NCBI RefSeq assembly: GCF_028368995.1
Contig: NZ_JAQNDL010000003.1
Location: forward strand, 806,001-870,000
DNA from: Nannocystis bainbridge
GTDB taxonomy: Bacteria > Myxococcota_A > Polyangia > Nannocystales > Nannocystaceae
Length of the DNA stretch: 64,000 bases
Direction: 5' to 3'
The notes under the pieces were generated by a model, which was not told the DNA's origin, searched no databases, and saw only the letters and a program-made list of their open reading frames with translations. Position numbers and translations under genes: made by a program. Shown piece after piece: positions 1 to 8,446 of the stretch (position 1 is the stretch's first letter; each line of letters starts with the position of its first letter).

Positions 1-33
1 CGATCCGCCAGGGTCGCGTCCATGAGGTCCTGA
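1..33 (+). CDS. 3' tail of an upstream gene (partial)
   Basis: Frame 1 is open from the left edge to a TGA at 31-33 that overlaps the ATG at 33 as TGATG, the same coupling used by other gene pairs in this element. Only ten codons are visible, so no function can be given, and it could be chance. If real, the operon continues to the left of the window. Confidence 0.3.
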   Translation, partial: RSARVASMRS

Positions 34-275
34 TGGTGGCCGCGAGCGCCGCCCTGGGCGCGATCGCCGGAGCCCTGTCGCAGAAGGCTGTCAGCAACGC
101 GACCGTGGGCGGCGTGCCGCCTGTGACCGCTCTCGGCGCCCTGCCGACGGTCGCCGGCCTGGCTGCGCCGATCAGCCTGTCCGGTCGCTCCATGCTCGCG
201 GCGGGCGGCCTGTCATACATCACCGGCGCGGTGATCTACAGCATGCTGGCTCCGACGACGGAGGTCGCGCCATGA
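33..275 (+). CDS. Small multi-pass membrane protein
   Basis: The protein has 80 residues, is rich in Ala/Gly/Leu, and has hydrophobic stretches near residues 2-15, 27-48 and 53-72, so two or three membrane segments are likely. I chose the ATG at 33 because GAGG sits 5 bases upstream and the codon overlaps a preceding TGA. The frame is also open to the left edge, so a longer protein is possible. The stop overlaps the next start as ATGA. I recognise no family. In a membrane-containing virion it would be a small membrane component, which is inference from context only. Confidence 0.55.
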   Translation: MVAASAALGAIAGALSQKAVSNATVGGVPPVTALGALPTVAGLAAPISLSGRSMLAAGGLSYITGAVIYSMLAPTTEVAP

Positions 276-688
276 AGGGCTCGGTCCTCGCCCGGTTACG
301 CCGCGTCTCGACCAGCCCCGAAGGCCGCGCCCTTGTACATGCCGTCGATGACGCTGGCCTCGAGTACAAGATCGAGGTCCCGCTCGAGGCTGTCCGTGGG
401 GTCAGCCCCGACCAGGGCCACGTCCTCGTGCTCTCGTGGTCGATCGAGCCGAGCACGCGAGCCGCCGAGCCAGCTGCGGCATCGATTCCGGCCGAACCCT
501 CCTCGACCGCGACGACGCGCGTTTCCACCACGAGCGAGGTGGATCGGGCGTTCATGGCGTTGATGGGCCGTCCCCGCGGCTCGACATCCGCCGCCGAGTC
601 CGATCCCGCCACATCTACCTCCGTCTCGACCGCTACGAATAGCACCTCCCAGGGGCTCGCCGAACTGCTCGGCCTGAAACACATTTGA
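272..688 (+). CDS. Hypothetical protein of the element
   Basis: This 138-residue protein starts inside the previous gene (ATGA overlap). The N-terminal half is a mixed alpha/beta, basic-then-acidic sequence. From about residue 60 it becomes a Ser/Thr/Ala/Pro-rich linker with a short helical patch around residues 88-96 (RAFMALMGR) and a final LAELLGL segment. There is no membrane helix. Such a linker with short terminal helices often tethers partners, but I recognise no family. A gap of about 90 bases follows before the next gene and could hold a promoter, although I see no clear -35/-10. Confidence 0.6.
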   Translation: MKGSVLARLRRVSTSPEGRALVHAVDDAGLEYKIEVPLEAVRGVSPDQGHVLVLSWSIEPSTRAAEPAAASIPAEPSSTATTRVSTTSEVDRAFMALMGRPRGSTSAAESDPATSTSVSTATNSTSQGLAELLGLKHI

Positions 689-777
689 CCTGACCTGGAC
701 CTCCAGACATTTAGCACCGCTCCTTCGCCCATTCGGGTGAGAGCCGAGAACACTCGTTTCAAAAATCAGGAGACACG

Positions 778-1425
778 ATGGACACGGATACGCAAGAGAA
801 GATGGAATTCCTCGGCCGCGAGATCGCCCAGAACCTCGCACGCATGGGCAACCCGGCCGTGTTGCCGGCCGGGCAGACCGAGCCGCCGGCCTGCGGCCTC
901 GGCGTGCCGACGAGCGGCTGCGACAATCTGCTGTATGCCCCGATCACGGTGGCTCGATTCCGCCGTGGTGGCCGCACGAACATCGACCAGGCTGTCGAGG
1001 GCAAAATCCCGCTCGCGCCCGGCTCGTCCGTCATGCTGTCGCAGGCAGCCTATCCGCCCTGGGCCACGGGCTGCTACATGCTGCGGTACCGACTCGCCAA
1101 CAACGGCAACAACCACGACGAGATCAAGATCGAGTGGTTCGTCGATTCCGAGCCGCTCGACGCGATCCAATACGGCAGCGAAATCTACAACACGGACAAC
1201 ACCGTGATCGGCCATGGCAAGCTCCCGATTCCCCTCGCCCTCGGCGAGCACTGCTGCATCGGCGGCAACAACCGCCTGCGGGTCCGGATCTCGCACACGG
1301 GCAACGCCAACCAGATCGAGAACATCCGCCTCCACGTCGAGCACGCCAACGCGGTCAAGTGCTGCAGCGCGTGCGCGTCCGGCCACGATTGTCAGAGCGG
1401 TTGTAAAAACTCCGCTGCGAAGTAG
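778..1425 (+). CDS. Beta-rich protein, candidate single jelly-roll capsid protein 1
   Basis: The 215-residue protein has a clear Shine-Dalgarno (AGGAG at 768-772). From about residue 50 it alternates short beta-strand-like segments with turns and Asn/Gly pairs (for example YRLANNGNNHDEIKIEWF and NNRLRVRISHTG), with no membrane helix. The last 30 residues are Cys-rich (CCSACASGHDC). It is followed nine bases later by a second beta-rich protein of similar size. Paired small capsid proteins, each a single jelly roll, define the sphaerolipovirus/P23-77-like lineage. The adjacency and sizes fit, but I cannot detect homology by eye, so the capsid assignment is a hypothesis. It could also be a spike or a carbohydrate-binding protein. 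Confidence 0.6.
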   Translation: MDTDTQEKMEFLGREIAQNLARMGNPAVLPAGQTEPPACGLGVPTSGCDNLLYAPITVARFRRGGRTNIDQAVEGKIPLAPGSSVMLSQAAYPPWATGCYMLRYRLANNGNNHDEIKIEWFVDSEPLDAIQYGSEIYNTDNTVIGHGKLPIPLALGEHCCIGGNNRLRVRISHTGNANQIENIRLHVEHANAVKCCSACASGHDCQSGCKNSAAK

Positions 1426-1433
1426 GAGCTGCC

Positions 1434-2159
1434 GTGCACAAGATCAAGCTCATCATCCGCGGCGGCTTCGACGGCCAGACTCCCGTCACCCAGGCACCGA
1501 TCTTTCGTTTGGTCGAGGGCTGGAGCGAGGCGGAGCTGGAATCTCCGGCGGGCATTCTGCCTGCTGGCCTCTGGGGGCAGGTCCCCGCCGGGGACCCCTA
1601 CCTTCTCCACGCCTGCCTGCTGACCGTGAACCCGCTCGACCCGCAGACCATGATCGAGGTACGGACCGGTGCGCCGACGCATACCCGGGCGCAGTACACT
1701 CCGAGCGCCGACAACCTACGGCTCACGCTCGTTCGTCCCAGCGACGAAATCCGTGTGGTCACCTCACCCCAAGGGATCGTGAAGCTCGAGCTGCTGGTCG
1801 AGAGTATCGGTGGCGTCAACGAGCTCGGTTCCCGTCTCTACGAATGGTCGGACGCGGCGAATAAGGCGCGCGACACCGGCGTCCGCGTGGTCCGCTTCGC
1901 CGCGAACGGCGCCATCCCGGGATGGCTCGGCACGCTCCACGTCATCTACGACAGCGTCAACGCCGGCAACATCACCCTTCCCCCGCGAGTGATCGTGCCG
2001 CTCGACGCGGTTCTCACGGTGACGCGCAAGGGGCCCGGCATCCCCACGCTCCTCGCCGCCGCCGGCGACTCGTTCGCCGGTGGCGTGATCGGTCAGGCCA
2101 TCCAACGCAGCGGGTTCATCATGAACAACGGCGAGCAGTGGACCTGGGTCGCCGATTGA
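1434..2159 (+). CDS. Beta-rich protein, candidate single jelly-roll capsid protein 2
   Basis: The gene starts with GTG at 1434 behind AGGAG (1424-1428). The 241-residue product is dominated by predicted strands (HKIKLIIRGG, NLRLTLVRPSDEIRVV, VKLELLVESIGG, WLGTLHVIYDSV), lacks membrane helices and has a Gly-rich C-terminal loop region. Size and strand content resemble the gene just upstream, but the two sequences do not align obviously. Two adjacent beta-barrel capsid genes followed by membrane-protein genes is the gene order expected for a P23-77-like virus. The coding call is firm; the structural role is inferred from context. Confidence 0.6.
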   Translation: MHKIKLIIRGGFDGQTPVTQAPIFRLVEGWSEAELESPAGILPAGLWGQVPAGDPYLLHACLLTVNPLDPQTMIEVRTGAPTHTRAQYTPSADNLRLTLVRPSDEIRVVTSPQGIVKLELLVESIGGVNELGSRLYEWSDAANKARDTGVRVVRFAANGAIPGWLGTLHVIYDSVNAGNITLPPRVIVPLDAVLTVTRKGPGIPTLLAAAGDSFAGGVIGQAIQRSGFIMNNGEQWTWVAD

Positions 2160-2208
2160 TTGTGTGCGCCCGCGCCGAGACCCTCTCCATTCATCAAGGA
2201 GCATCACC

Positions 2209-2949
2209 ATGGCCGTCATCGATAGACATCGCGTCGCCCGCCTCGTGGAGCTGTCTGCGGCCGAGCGCACCCTCAAGGGGCCCGAGCGACAACTGCGCGA
2301 GGAAGACGTCAAGCTGCTCATCAGGGCGGCCTATGATGACGCCATGGACGCGCCGCGTGCCGACTTCATGGCTCGCGTGCAGGGGGTGCCGACGAGCGCG
2401 TGGCCCTGGTCCGCGGTCCAGGTGATGGCGCCGCGCGGCGGAACTGGCGTCAGCCTTGGGGGCCTCGTCGGCGTGCCGAGACCCGCCCTGATCCCGGCGC
2501 TGCTCGTGCTGATCCGCGGCCAGGCGGACTCGGCGGATCTCGATCCAGGTAATCGGCTCCCCGAGCCGGGCTCGCCCGAGTTCGCTGAATGGGAGCCGCT
2601 GCAGAGGGCGCTCGATACCTGGGACACGCAGACGATCACGAAATCGATCGGCCCGCAGGGGTGGGTCAGCATGATTGGCAACACTTCGGGGCAGGCGCCG
2701 AGAGACACGGAAGACGGAGCGACCAGCGGGGCGCCCGCGGCGGGCACCTCACCCAACCCGCCCCCCAGCAGTGTGCCGGCGCCACAAACGCCCCCAACGC
2801 CGTCGGAGCTCACGTGGAAGCACCCCGCCGTGATCGCGGCTGGGGTTGCAGTCGCGGTCGCCACCGGCGCGGTCCTCTACTCACTCGCCCAGAGCCGGAG
2901 CCGCCGCGAGCTCGAAGACGTGCTCTCGCAACAGGAGGAGCAGCCGTGA
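2209..2949 (+). CDS. Tail-anchored membrane protein with Pro-rich stalk
   Basis: The ATG at 2209 follows AAGGA; an upstream in-frame extension lacks a ribosome site. The product has 246 residues: a helical, charged N-terminal domain (about 1-70), a Gly/Leu segment around residues 75-105, an acidic helix region to about 150, a Pro/Ser/Ala/Thr stalk (about 160-200), and one hydrophobic helix (about 207-226) followed by a basic then acidic tail (QSRSRRELED). It is the first of about ten proteins in the element with a C-terminal anchor. Its stop is overlapped by the GTG of the transglycosylase-like gene, so the two are probably translated together. No family is recognised. Confidence 0.65.
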   Translation: MAVIDRHRVARLVELSAAERTLKGPERQLREEDVKLLIRAAYDDAMDAPRADFMARVQGVPTSAWPWSAVQVMAPRGGTGVSLGGLVGVPRPALIPALLVLIRGQADSADLDPGNRLPEPGSPEFAEWEPLQRALDTWDTQTITKSIGPQGWVSMIGNTSGQAPRDTEDGATSGAPAAGTSPNPPPSSVPAPQTPPTPSELTWKHPAVIAAGVAVAVATGAVLYSLAQSRSRRELEDVLSQQEEQP

Positions 2950-3815
2950 ACCGCGGGATCTGGATCACTCTGGGCACCGCGCTCGGCGTCGCCGGCGTCG
3001 GTGGAGCGCTCCTCCACAGCCGCCGCGCGAGCGCGGCGAGCCTACCCACTCCCGCGCCGGGTCCCGGCCCAGCTTCGGGCCCCGTGCCTGCGCCCGGCCC
3101 AGCACCGCACATCGAGCTGGCGCCGCTGCCCAGGGCCGCCGACGTCAACGGCGACCTCTCGACCAACTGGGGAGAGACGCCGGTCGACCTCCGGCCGCTC
3201 TTCGTGCTGATGGAAGAGATCGCAAGGATCCCGGGCTCGGCCCGCGTGTTCGCGGTGATCGCCTACCGCGAGTCTCGCTTCGTCACGACTGCCCACAATG
3301 GCAACGCAACCGACGAGCAGGACGAGCGCGACGGCTCGCGGCTCGCCTACGACAACAACAAGGCGAAGAACCCGCCGCTGCGCTACGGCGAGCATGCCGC
3401 AGAGTTCGGCAGTGGTGGTCTGTTCGGGGCGCTCGCGCCCTACTTCCTGTGGACCGGCGTGCCCGAGGTCCGCAGCAAGGCTCCGCTCCTGAACGCGCCG
3501 CCTGAGCTGGTCTTTCAGCCACGCGCGGCCGCCTTCGGCGCTGCCGTGTACATGCAGCGGATCCTGAGGAACTACCGCGTCGACGACATCGCCGACATCA
3601 AGGTGGGCTGGGCCAACCCCTCGCTGCTCGGCAGCGGGCGCGGTGGAACCAAATACCACGACGTCCGGGCCCGGTTCCTCACCGACGCAGTCTTCCTCGA
3701 CATCGATCTGACCGACGCGACGACGATCCCCCCGAAGCTCGACGCCTCGGCGTGGCCCGGCGTGCCCGCTGTGTTCGCCGGCCTCGCCGGCGCCCTGCCC
3801 AAGGATCTCGCATGA
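2946..3815 (+). CDS. Membrane-anchored lytic-transglycosylase-like protein
   Basis: Translation probably starts at GTG 2946 (GTGA overlap, AGGAGGAG upstream) and gives 289 residues. Residues 4-23 form an N-terminal membrane anchor, followed by a basic HSRR patch and a Pro/Gly/Ala linker to about residue 57. The C-terminal domain resembles soluble lytic transglycosylases: an AYRESRF helix that would carry the catalytic Glu (about residue 109), a GSGGLFGALAPYF segment like the conserved GLFQ region, and a later VYMQRILRNY helix. Membrane viruses such as PRD1 use a membrane-bound transglycosylase for peptidoglycan penetration, which is a plausible job here. Alternatively it acts in lysis. Activity is inferred from motifs only. 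Confidence 0.7.
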   Translation: MNRGIWITLGTALGVAGVGGALLHSRRASAASLPTPAPGPGPASGPVPAPGPAPHIELAPLPRAADVNGDLSTNWGETPVDLRPLFVLMEEIARIPGSARVFAVIAYRESRFVTTAHNGNATDEQDERDGSRLAYDNNKAKNPPLRYGEHAAEFGSGGLFGALAPYFLWTGVPEVRSKAPLLNAPPELVFQPRAAAFGAAVYMQRILRNYRVDDIADIKVGWANPSLLGSGRGGTKYHDVRARFLTDAVFLDIDLTDATTIPPKLDASAWPGVPAVFAGLAGALPKDLA

Positions 3816-4825
3816 CCCCCGACCTCAGCTGCTACGGCGAACACATCCGCGGGCTCGCCGACCTCGTCGGCGATTTCGACCTGCGCTCGCCGATGGACGT
3901 GCATGCCTGGTACCGGGTGGAGTGGCAGGCGATCGCCGAGCTGCTCGGGTTCTCGCAGGAGCTGGAGGCGACGCTCGCCCCGCTCCGCGTCGTCCGCGAC
4001 CGCGTGACCGCGACCAACCAGGCTGGCATCGACGCCTTCGCACGCTGGCTCCGCGGGCAACGACCTGGTCTTTCTGACAGCCACGCTCGCACCCAGGATG
4101 CCGTGCTGACGCAACTCGTCGCCACCGGCGAGGAGCGGGGCGAGATGTGGCGTGTGGCGGTCGACCCGACGACCCTCGCCACCGGCGCGTGTTACGACGA
4201 CGGCGGCCAGCTCCGCCGCGCGTTCTACCCCGACACGGCGCCGGGGTACTTCGGAGACGGCTGGAACGGCCCGCCGCCGCGGGCGGAGAGCGCGTGCGGC
4301 TGGACCACGCCGCTCGTGCTGCACCTCGGCACCTTCCCGTGGGTATACAGCTCACGGATCGACGGGCCTGGCGTCGGCGCGCGCTGGGCCTCGAGCGCGA
4401 ACATGCCGGCCGTCGCTGGGATGCGGGCCATGGCGCGGCTGCTCGAGCCCGGCGGAAACCTCAGCCAGGACGCCCGCCAGGTCGCGGCGATCTTCGAGCA
4501 CTTCACCGCCCACACCGCGCCGCTCATCGCCCGCCTGCCCGTCTATCAGCCCGGCCGCGCCGTGGCCGGACAGCTCTACCGGCGCGCGGGCTTCCTGTAT
4601 GTCCATCAGGGCAGCCTGCACCTCGCCGGTCTGTCCGGCCCTCGCGGTCGCATCACCGCTCCGGCCTACAACTACTCTCTGCGCCGCTTCGCCTGCTTCT
4701 TCGCGGTGCGACGCGCGGCCTTGCGGGCCCTCGTGGCGCTGCCGTCCAACCTCCAGCGGATCGCCGAGAGCTCGGGCGACCCGTGCCTGCGACGACACGT
4801 CGAGGAGGTGGCTCGTGCCGGCTGA
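3812..4825 (+). CDS. Hypothetical protein of the element
   Basis: The product has 337 residues and starts with an ATGA overlap on the preceding gene. It is soluble, with an N-terminal helical region (about 1-100) rich in Leu/Glu/Arg, a central Gly/Trp/Pro-rich segment (FGDGWNGPPPRAE, about residues 145-160), and a C-terminal half with aromatic residues and two helices. There is no signal peptide, anchor or catalytic motif I recognise. It sits between the transglycosylase-like gene and a lipoprotein gene, and may be a structural or adhesion protein. The call rests on codon usage and operon position. Confidence 0.6.
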   Translation: MTPDLSCYGEHIRGLADLVGDFDLRSPMDVHAWYRVEWQAIAELLGFSQELEATLAPLRVVRDRVTATNQAGIDAFARWLRGQRPGLSDSHARTQDAVLTQLVATGEERGEMWRVAVDPTTLATGACYDDGGQLRRAFYPDTAPGYFGDGWNGPPPRAESACGWTTPLVLHLGTFPWVYSSRIDGPGVGARWASSANMPAVAGMRAMARLLEPGGNLSQDARQVAAIFEHFTAHTAPLIARLPVYQPGRAVAGQLYRRAGFLYVHQGSLHLAGLSGPRGRITAPAYNYSLRRFACFFAVRRAALRALVALPSNLQRIAESSGDPCLRRHVEEVARAG

Positions 4826-4877
4826 ACGCTGTCCACGCCACTCGACGAGCGGAACCGCGCTGGTCTACCCTGCGCGT

Positions 4878-5243
4878 ATGAACGCTCGCGCCTTGATCGT
4901 CCCCGTCCTCCTTCTCCTTGTCGCCGACAGCGTCGGCTGCAAGGACGAGCCTACCGTCAACACGCCTGGTGAGTTCGGCGACCCATGCATCCCGGGCGAG
5001 AACGATGATACGCCCGATGGCTGCGTAGCTGGCATGGAGTGCTACGTGGGCTACTGCGAGGAAAAGTGCACTGAAGATATCGACTGCCAGGCAGTCGAAG
5101 GATGGAACCACGTCTGCGTGGCTGGGCTTTGTCACATCTCTTGCGATGGCGACACTGGTTGCCCCGAGACTCTTGGGGCCTCCCTGGTCTGTGGGGTCAT
5201 CGGTACTTCGCGTTGGTGTGAAGCTAAGGATGATGAATTATGA
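4878..5243 (+). CDS. Cys-rich lipoprotein, probable cargo gene
   Basis: The 121-residue product begins with a signal peptide ending in a lipobox (SVGC, Cys about residue 20), followed by a domain with about a dozen Cys in CxxxxC-like spacings (for example CEEKCTEDIDC), typical of small disulfide-rich surface lipoproteins of myxobacteria. Base composition is visibly lower in G/C than in the preceding genes. It is the only lipoprotein in the element and may modify the host surface, for instance for superinfection exclusion; that is inference. Its TGA overlaps the ATG of the next gene. Confidence 0.65.
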   Translation: MNARALIVPVLLLLVADSVGCKDEPTVNTPGEFGDPCIPGENDDTPDGCVAGMECYVGYCEEKCTEDIDCQAVEGWNHVCVAGLCHISCDGDTGCPETLGASLVCGVIGTSRWCEAKDDEL

Positions 5244-7150
5244 AGTTCGATCCCAACAGCCGGCTTTTTGATCGAGTTCCTGATCTCTTCCAAAGCCCGT
5301 TTCCCGGCGCGGATGCCTACGCTGATAACGCATTTCAGGCTCTTCTGTCGAGGGCTATCGGGTCCGGACAGGGCCGAACGGTTGGTCAGGAACTTCTCAC
5401 ACAAGCAGGGGCCCAGGCGTGGAATCAGGCCACGCAGATGTTGTGGAAGTCCAAGGCGACACAGGCAGGCGATATTCTTGGCGACGTCTGGTCGAAAATT
5501 GCCTGGATTGATTCCAAGAAGGACTCCATTGCCGGCGTGTTGGCGGAGGTACCATTTCCGCTAACGACAGATCCGCAGCAACTTGTCAGCGCCATAGCTG
5601 GCGTGGCACTCGATCTAGCCCTCAACGCCGTAACCGCGGTGCCGGTGGTGGGGTGGATCGTGGGGATTGTGGTCGGCATCGGTCGCGCCTTGGCCCCTCT
5701 CTTCACGGGGCTCCTTAATGAGGACGACCAAGTTCTCGTCGAACGTCGTAATATGCTGCCTTGGCGTCGTTACAATGAGAAGATTGACCAATGGTGGGTC
5801 CAGAATTTTGTCAAGGTTGAAGCGGGAGGGTCCGACTGGACGCCGACGTTCTCACCACCCACCGAGGCGCACGCGTGGAGTCTCGCGGACGGCATTGATG
5901 AGGACGGTAACAAGATCGGGCAGGTGCTCGCGCCATTCTCGGGCAAGTCCGTTGCGTGGAACGGCGCCTACGGCTGCCTGCCCGGCACCTTTCGCGTCGC
6001 GGGGATCCTCCAGTATCGAGGCCGACCACAACCGCCGCACTCGGCGCTGCGCTTTTACAACGACGGCACGCTGATCCATCTCCACGGCGACTTCACGCAG
6101 ACGGGCGACTTTTACCCCTCGCTTCAGCAACTCGCCGGCACGTGCTGGCAGCAGGTCGCGGCCGGCGGCCCCGATAGCTACAAAGTCGACTGCGTCGCCC
6201 TCGAGAAGCTGTGGCGCGACTGGTTCACGGCGCTCTACACCTCGGTGATGGACCAGGGCCACGGAGACTGGCTCCTCGGCTACCTCGCGCGCGAGGTCCA
6301 CGGCGAGTGGCGGTTCGGCGCCAGCGCCTCCGGTGTCCTACGCCCCGAGGCCACGGACGGCACGACCGTTCCCCTTGTCACCCCAGGCACCTTCCAGAAT
6401 GGGGCGCTGGCGTCCCCGCGGTCGCGGACGACCTGCATGTATAGCGACCTCGTGCTCAAGGACAAACCGCGGACCCAGAGCGGATATCTGCCGCAAAAAT
6501 GGACGCGCGACGCCAAGACCAAAGAGTACGTTGCGCCGCAGATCTACGCCCAGACCGGCGGGCCCGGGATGGTCTGCGTCCCATGGCCGCCCGGCGAGCT
6601 GTTGCTCTCGAAGTACAAGCGGGCCGACGACATGATCGTCCTCCCCGCCGTTCGGGCGGTCGCCCAGCTCCAGCGGCGCCGGCTCTCACGCAGCCTCGAC
6701 TGCGCCTACGTCCGCCCCGACGCGGTCGGCGACAAGCCGGCCTACGCCGCCTTCCGCGACGCTTCGCTGAGGGCCCATTGCATCGAGATGCGCAAGCGCC
6801 TGCTTCAGCACCCGTCGCGGATGCTCGTCGAGTACGAGACGGCGCGCGAGGTCGACCCCGAGTACGCGAGCGCTCTCAAGGACGCCGGCGTGCCGACGAA
6901 CGCGATCCAGCGCGGGGCGGCCAAGCTCGGGCTGCGCGGCTCCGCCGGGGCCGAGGCGCTCGACCCGAAGACCCCGGCGCCCGATCGGCCTGTGCTACCG
7001 CAGGGCGGACTACCCTTTGACCCGGATCCCGAGCGGGACCGCGGCGGCCCCCGATGGCTCGGCCCCGCGGTACTCGGCGGCGCCGCACTCGCCACGACGA
7101 TCGCCGTCGCGGTCGGCGTCGCGCGAAGCAGAAGAACCAATGCACGATAG
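5240..7150 (+). CDS. Large tail-anchored protein with internal membrane-active segment
   Basis: The 636-residue product starts in an ATGA overlap. Around residues 110-160 a long hydrophobic stretch (VALDLALNAVTAVPVV then VGWIVGIVVGIGRAL) could insert in a membrane. Residues 170-540 are soluble and Trp/Tyr/Gly-rich. A Pro/Asp/Gly stalk leads to a C-terminal helix (about 612-630) and a basic tail (RSRRTNAR). The first 550 bases have ordinary mixed codon endings while the rest is strongly G/C-ending, so the gene looks like a recombinant. Possible roles are a membrane-penetration or tube-forming virion protein. No family is recognised. Confidence 0.65.
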   Translation: MKFDPNSRLFDRVPDLFQSPFPGADAYADNAFQALLSRAIGSGQGRTVGQELLTQAGAQAWNQATQMLWKSKATQAGDILGDVWSKIAWIDSKKDSIAGVLAEVPFPLTTDPQQLVSAIAGVALDLALNAVTAVPVVGWIVGIVVGIGRALAPLFTGLLNEDDQVLVERRNMLPWRRYNEKIDQWWVQNFVKVEAGGSDWTPTFSPPTEAHAWSLADGIDEDGNKIGQVLAPFSGKSVAWNGAYGCLPGTFRVAGILQYRGRPQPPHSALRFYNDGTLIHLHGDFTQTGDFYPSLQQLAGTCWQQVAAGGPDSYKVDCVALEKLWRDWFTALYTSVMDQGHGDWLLGYLAREVHGEWRFGASASGVLRPEATDGTTVPLVTPGTFQNGALASPRSRTTCMYSDLVLKDKPRTQSGYLPQKWTRDAKTKEYVAPQIYAQTGGPGMVCVPWPPGELLLSKYKRADDMIVLPAVRAVAQLQRRRLSRSLDCAYVRPDAVGDKPAYAAFRDASLRAHCIEMRKRLLQHPSRMLVEYETAREVDPEYASALKDAGVPTNAIQRGAAKLGLRGSAGAEALDPKTPAPDRPVLPQGGLPFDPDPERDRGGPRWLGPAVLGGAALATTIAVAVGVARSRRTNAR

Positions 7151-7161
7151 GGAGGTGGAAT

Positions 7162-8040
7162 GTGAAGTGGGGACTTCAGCATGTCAAGGTGACGCTCGAG
7201 GAGAGCGAATCAGGGGAGACCGTCGTCATCCAGCAGAGCTCGGATGGCCGCGTCACTTGTGAACGCGGAAAGCAGAGCAAATCCGAAAGCGCGGCAAACC
7301 ATGCACCGCGTGCTGCCAGGACCAAGACCGAGGCTTCCACGTCGGTCCCGGCGAAGCCGGTAGCGGAGAAGCGGCGCGAGGGGGAGGCACGCGCGGCCGA
7401 GGACAAACCGAAGGCCAGGGCCGCCGCAAAGAAGCCACGCGTCTCACAACCGGCAAGCCCGCCGAGCGGTGGCCGACGCACGTCGCTCGAGTGGATGCCG
7501 GTCAAAGATCACAAGTACGACGGCTTCGCCGCCCCGTCCGGCGCGGGGCATTTCAAGGCGCTGATTGCCGAGGGTACGCAGTGGGCGCTGTTCTTCGAGA
7601 TCAAGGGCATCGTGGTCAAACCCATCGCCTGCTTCGGCAAGGTCTCTGAAGCGAAGAAGCGCGCGCAGAAGCTCCACGATGCTGGCTGGCCCGAGTCCGA
7701 GTTCGGTCCTCTCACGGCGGGTCTGATCGCGCGCGCTTGCCCTGCGCCGGCGGGGAGGGCCGACGAGGGCACACAGCGAGGCGAAGAGCGGAAGGCCGCG
7801 CCAGAGACCGAGGAGAACCCGGCGCCCCCGAGGGTCGCGCCAAAGGCCAAGGAGAAGCCGGCCGTATCAAAGACCAAGGAGAAGCCGGCCGCGCAAGGGC
7901 CCGAGGAGAAGCCGGCCGCCCCGGAGCCCGAACCGAGGGGCCCGAGCAAGTCCGAAGCAGCCCAGGATCAGGAGCTGATGAGCGGCTTCACCAGCGAGAT
8001 CGAAAAGGCCCTCGACGAGGACGAGGACGAGGACGACTGA
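7162..8040 (+). CDS. Charged, repeat-containing protein of the element
   Basis: I choose GTG 7162, which follows GGGAGG; the longer open frame begins inside the previous gene. The product has 292 residues: a short beta-like N-terminus, a Lys/Ala/Glu linker (about 40-110), a compact central domain (about 113-190, with WALFFEIKG and a KKRAQKLHDAGWPESEF helix), and a low-complexity tail with three imperfect KEKPA/EEKPA units that ends in an Asp/Glu run. The acidic end and Lys-rich linkers suggest nucleic-acid or scaffold interaction, but nothing more specific is supported. Confidence 0.6.
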   Translation: MKWGLQHVKVTLEESESGETVVIQQSSDGRVTCERGKQSKSESAANHAPRAARTKTEASTSVPAKPVAEKRREGEARAAEDKPKARAAAKKPRVSQPASPPSGGRRTSLEWMPVKDHKYDGFAAPSGAGHFKALIAEGTQWALFFEIKGIVVKPIACFGKVSEAKKRAQKLHDAGWPESEFGPLTAGLIARACPAPAGRADEGTQRGEERKAAPETEENPAPPRVAPKAKEKPAVSKTKEKPAAQGPEEKPAAPEPEPRGPSKSEAAQDQELMSGFTSEIEKALDEDEDEDD

Positions 8041-8041
8041 C

Positions 8042-8437
8042 ATGTCTCATCAGCCAGGATCCATCTACAAGATCGGCGGCCGACGCTACGTCGACAGCCA
8101 GGCCGTTTACAACCTCGCCGACGCCCACGAGGTCGTCGCGCAGCATGACGGCTGGCGCGTGATGCTCGGCGCGGGTGCGGTCCATTGCGCCCGCGTCGAG
8201 GACCGCCCCGAGCTCCCGCGTCAGCGCGGCGCCCTCTACGAGCTGTCCGCCGCGGGCGGCGCGAGCCTCAAGGCCCAGCGAGCCACGTGGCTCTCCCAGG
8301 GCCTCGTCCAGCCCGGCGGCACCTTCGACGCCTGGCCCGGCGACCCGCCGGCGAAACCCGGCTGCGGCGGCTGCGGCAAGACCTGCGGCTGCGGCCCCTG
8401 CCGCCTCGAGCACGACACTGGCGAAGAGCATTCGTAG
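8042..8437 (+). CDS. Small protein with Cys-rich tail
   Basis: The 131-residue protein starts one base after the previous stop. Residues 1-90 form a soluble beta/alpha domain (VDSQAVYNLADAHEVVAQHDGWRV). Near residues 110-122 there is a Gly/Cys cluster, CGGCGKTCGCGPC, with five Cys that could bind a metal ion or form disulfides. I recognise no family. It may be a small structural or metal-binding protein of the element. Confidence 0.55.
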   Translation: MSHQPGSIYKIGGRRYVDSQAVYNLADAHEVVAQHDGWRVMLGAGAVHCARVEDRPELPRQRGALYELSAAGGASLKAQRATWLSQGLVQPGGTFDAWPGDPPAKPGCGGCGKTCGCGPCRLEHDTGEEHS

Positions 8438-8446
8438 GAGAGACCT

